From JACQID01 sp035290885 (GTDB taxonomy: Archaea; Aenigmatarchaeota; Aenigmatarchaeia; GW2011-AR5): DNA of 13,260 nt. The position numbers were made by a program, and so were the translations under genes. The notes under the pieces are model-generated. The model was not told where the DNA came from. It made no database searches and was given only the letters and a program-made list of their open reading frames with translations. This document shows, one piece after another, positions 11,707-13,260 of this stretch. Position 1 is the first letter of the stretch; each line of letters starts with the position of its first letter. The DNA lies in NCBI GenBank assembly GCA_035290885.1, contig DATDTL010000068.1, positions 1 through 13,260 on the forward strand. Direction: 5' to 3'.

Positions 11707-12015
11707 ATGATGAAAGGAATTACTGCCGTCATTGCGGTGATATTGCTGCTTCTTATAACGATAGGTATAGCGGGCATGTTCTTCGTGTTCGTTTCAGGAA
11801 CGCAGCAGGGCATAACGAACCAAACAGGGGATGCGGCTGCAACGCAGATAGGCAACGTGCAGGAAAGCTTTCGGATAGTGGCGACTGACGGCAATAAAGT
11901 CTACGTAAGGAACGCGGGACCGCGGAACTTGCAGGGGTTGAACTTTTTCGTTGACGGCAACTTGGTTCAGCCGACGAGCGGCTACCCTGACGGAATAAAG
12001 CCCCAGAACGTTTGA
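11707..12015 (+). CDS. Type IV pilin-like N-terminal module of a surface protein (5' part of a frameshifted gene)
   Basis: The 102 codons begin MMKGITAVIAVILLLLITIG, a class III (archaeal pilin/archaellin) signal peptide: short basic start, Lys-Gly cleavage site for prepilin peptidase, then a hydrophobic helix of about 20 residues. Proteins of this type are inserted in the membrane, cleaved on the cytoplasmic side and assembled into pili or anchored at the surface. After the helix comes a small beta-rich domain (FRIVATDGNKVYVRNAG, LNFFVDGNLVQP) as in archaeal pilin-like proteins. It stops at TGA 12013-12015 in mid-domain. The +1 frame from 12008 continues the same domain (FEIPSGAGTHALVIAG), so 11707-13260 was one gene. 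Either ATG at 11707 or 11710 may be the start. Confidence 0.8.
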   Translation: MMKGITAVIAVILLLLITIGIAGMFFVFVSGTQQGITNQTGDAAATQIGNVQESFRIVATDGNKVYVRNAGPRNLQGLNFFVDGNLVQPTSGYPDGIKPQNV

Positions 12016-12027
12016 AATACCGTCAGG
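11986..12027 (+). repeat. Inverted repeat enclosing the frameshift site
   Basis: CCTGACGG at 11986-11993 pairs perfectly with CCGTCAGG at 12020-12027. The 26-base loop contains both the CCCC run (12001-12004) and the GTT-TGA stop (12010-12015), so the whole shift window lies inside one hairpin. It could be a recoding signal or a cause of replication or sequencing error. Confidence 0.5.
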
Positions 12028-13260
12028 CGCAGGGACTCACGCCCTCGTCATAGCGGGCGCATCCCAGAAACAGACAGCGACTTTTGACGCCGGCGGGGCA
12101 GGGCTGCCGACAACGACTACATCAATATCATCTTCAACGACGACAATACCGTCCACTACTACAACGACTGGCGGCACGACGACTACAACAATTCCTGCGA
12201 CGTCGGAGGGAACGTGGATGTTTGACGACTTGGCTTCCGGCAAGACGATAACGGATTCTTCCGGCAATGGCAGGCATGGCACGTTCATGGGCACTACCTA
12301 CGATGCACTGATGAGCGGTAGCACTGCGCCGCAGATTGTTGCGGGCAAATACGGTAACGGGCTCCTGTTTGACGGTGCGGACGATTACGCGGACATGGGC
12401 GATGCCGCGCCATTTGATTTCGGTGGAAGCGTTTTTGCTGTTACCATGTGGGTGAAAGGCGGGGGCGACGGGCAAGCGCTGTTTGTAAAGGACGACTGGG
12501 CAGGCACGGACAACGGAATCTTCATATTTGTCGCCAAAGACACGAGCGATGGCAACAAGATAAAATACGCCTACTGGAACGGCGCAAGCACGAAGTACAT
12601 AGGGGAAATATGCGCTGACTGGTGCCATCTGGCAATCGTAAGAGAAGGGACAGGAGCGAACCAGCTTAAGATATACCTCGCCGGCTCGCTCGCTGCCACA
12701 ACAACGGACGGCAGGATTTTTAGCAACGCAAAAACCATGAGGCTTGGCGCGCCGAACGATGCCGGCCGCCGTTTCTCCGGTTCCGTTGACGAAGTTCGCA
12801 TATATGGGAAAGCGTTGGCAGTTGCGGATGTTCTGGATGACAAGGCATCGCAATATCCTTTGCCCGGGACAACGGCATCGTATTCCTTTGAAAGCACGCC
12901 TGCTGGCTTGGACACTCACTTCCGCGTAAAAGGAGTCAACGGCGGGGCGCTGCAACTCAACGGCGTGAATGAGTACGTTGATGCGGGGGCGAGCGTATTC
13001 CGAACAGGAGCATCCGCGTTCAGCGACTTCACCATAGGCGCGTGGATAAATCCCAAGGATATTACAGAAAAGAAAATCATTGTCCTGCAAGCGCCAAACA
13101 CGGAAAGACAAGGGGATGCCGCCTTCTGGGCGAGAAACGGAGTGAGCAATACACTGGTTATAGACCGATTTACAGGGGTGGACGACAATGCAGATAGAGG
13201 AGAAAGCGGCACAGGCGTGCTCGTGGCTAATTCATGGCAACGGCTTACTGCAACATGGCA
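12008..13260 (+). pseudogene. Continuation in +1 frame: Thr-rich linker and two LamG-like domains (runs off the edge)
   Basis: The frame stays open to the window end. Order: end of the pilin-like beta domain (12011 to about 12100), a low-complexity Thr/Ser linker (12110-12211, mostly ACN and TCN codons), a first LamG/concanavalin-like jellyroll domain (about 12212-12855) and a second from about 12871, cut by the edge. Domain 1 shows the usual signs: ITDSSGNGRHGTF, YGNGLLFDGADDYADMG, VFAVTMWVKG, CADWCHLAIVRE and the closing GSVDEVRIYGKAL. Domain 2 repeats the pattern with LQLNGVNEYVDAG and FTIGAWINP. Such domains bind glycans or proteins, so the whole is probably a surface adhesin. There is no start codon of its own near 12008, so without frameshifting or correction it is untranslated. 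A single extra base near 12001-12004 (CCCC) would explain it. Confidence 0.75.

Noticed and set aside
12134..13111. 325-codon minus-strand open frame
   Set aside because: It is antisense to the LamG-coding frame, has no recognisable domain and a cysteine/arginine-rich composition typical of shadow frames.

Overview
The window looks like a piece of an archaeal chromosome, probably from a small-genome DPANN-type lineage (phylum not determinable here). The evidence is an Mre11-Rad50 pair with an archaeal-size Rad50, a geranylgeranyl-reductase-family flavoprotein (archaeal lipid maturation), an RtcB RNA ligase interrupted by an intein, a stand-alone LigD-type 3'-phosphoesterase, a class III (type IV pilin-like) signal peptide, and A/T-rich TATA-like boxes about 25 bases upstream of several starts, as in leaderless archaeal transcripts. 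Genes are short, tightly packed and often overlap by 1-8 bases.

Layout, left to right. 1-477: gene-poor, with an ambiguous partial open frame at the edge, a compact three-helix element (73-137), two perfect copies of a 21-base direct repeat, and one copy of a 36-base element that recurs at 11378-11413. 478-3625 (minus): rtcB with a 502-residue intein, followed at once by a small two-helix membrane protein. 3816-4148 (minus): an unrecognised 110-residue protein. 4204-4479 (minus): an unassigned open stretch directly behind the phosphoesterase stop codon. 4480-5222 (minus): possible 28-residue ORF, an 80-residue protein and the 3'-phosphoesterase, the last two overlapping. 5308-5934 (minus): a ribonuclease HIII-type enzyme. 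5965-6371 (plus): a divergent two-gene unit (97-residue charged helical protein and a 38-residue zinc-ribbon protein). 6365-9570 (minus): mre11-rad50. 9612-11280 (minus): HAD phosphatase and geranylgeranyl reductase. 11517-11654 (plus): a 45-residue zinc-ribbon protein. 11707 to the right edge (plus): a secreted surface protein with a pilin-like N-terminus, Thr/Ser-rich linker and two LamG-type domains, interrupted by a frameshift.

Functionally, the centre of the window is rich in nucleic-acid end processing: RtcB seals RNA ends, the phosphoesterase cleans 3' ends, RNase HIII cuts RNA in RNA-DNA hybrids, and Mre11-Rad50 processes DNA double-strand breaks. Whether this clustering means a joint pathway is inference. 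The least explained parts are the structured and repetitive left-hand region, the small overlapping ORFs, and the frameshifted pilin-LamG gene.
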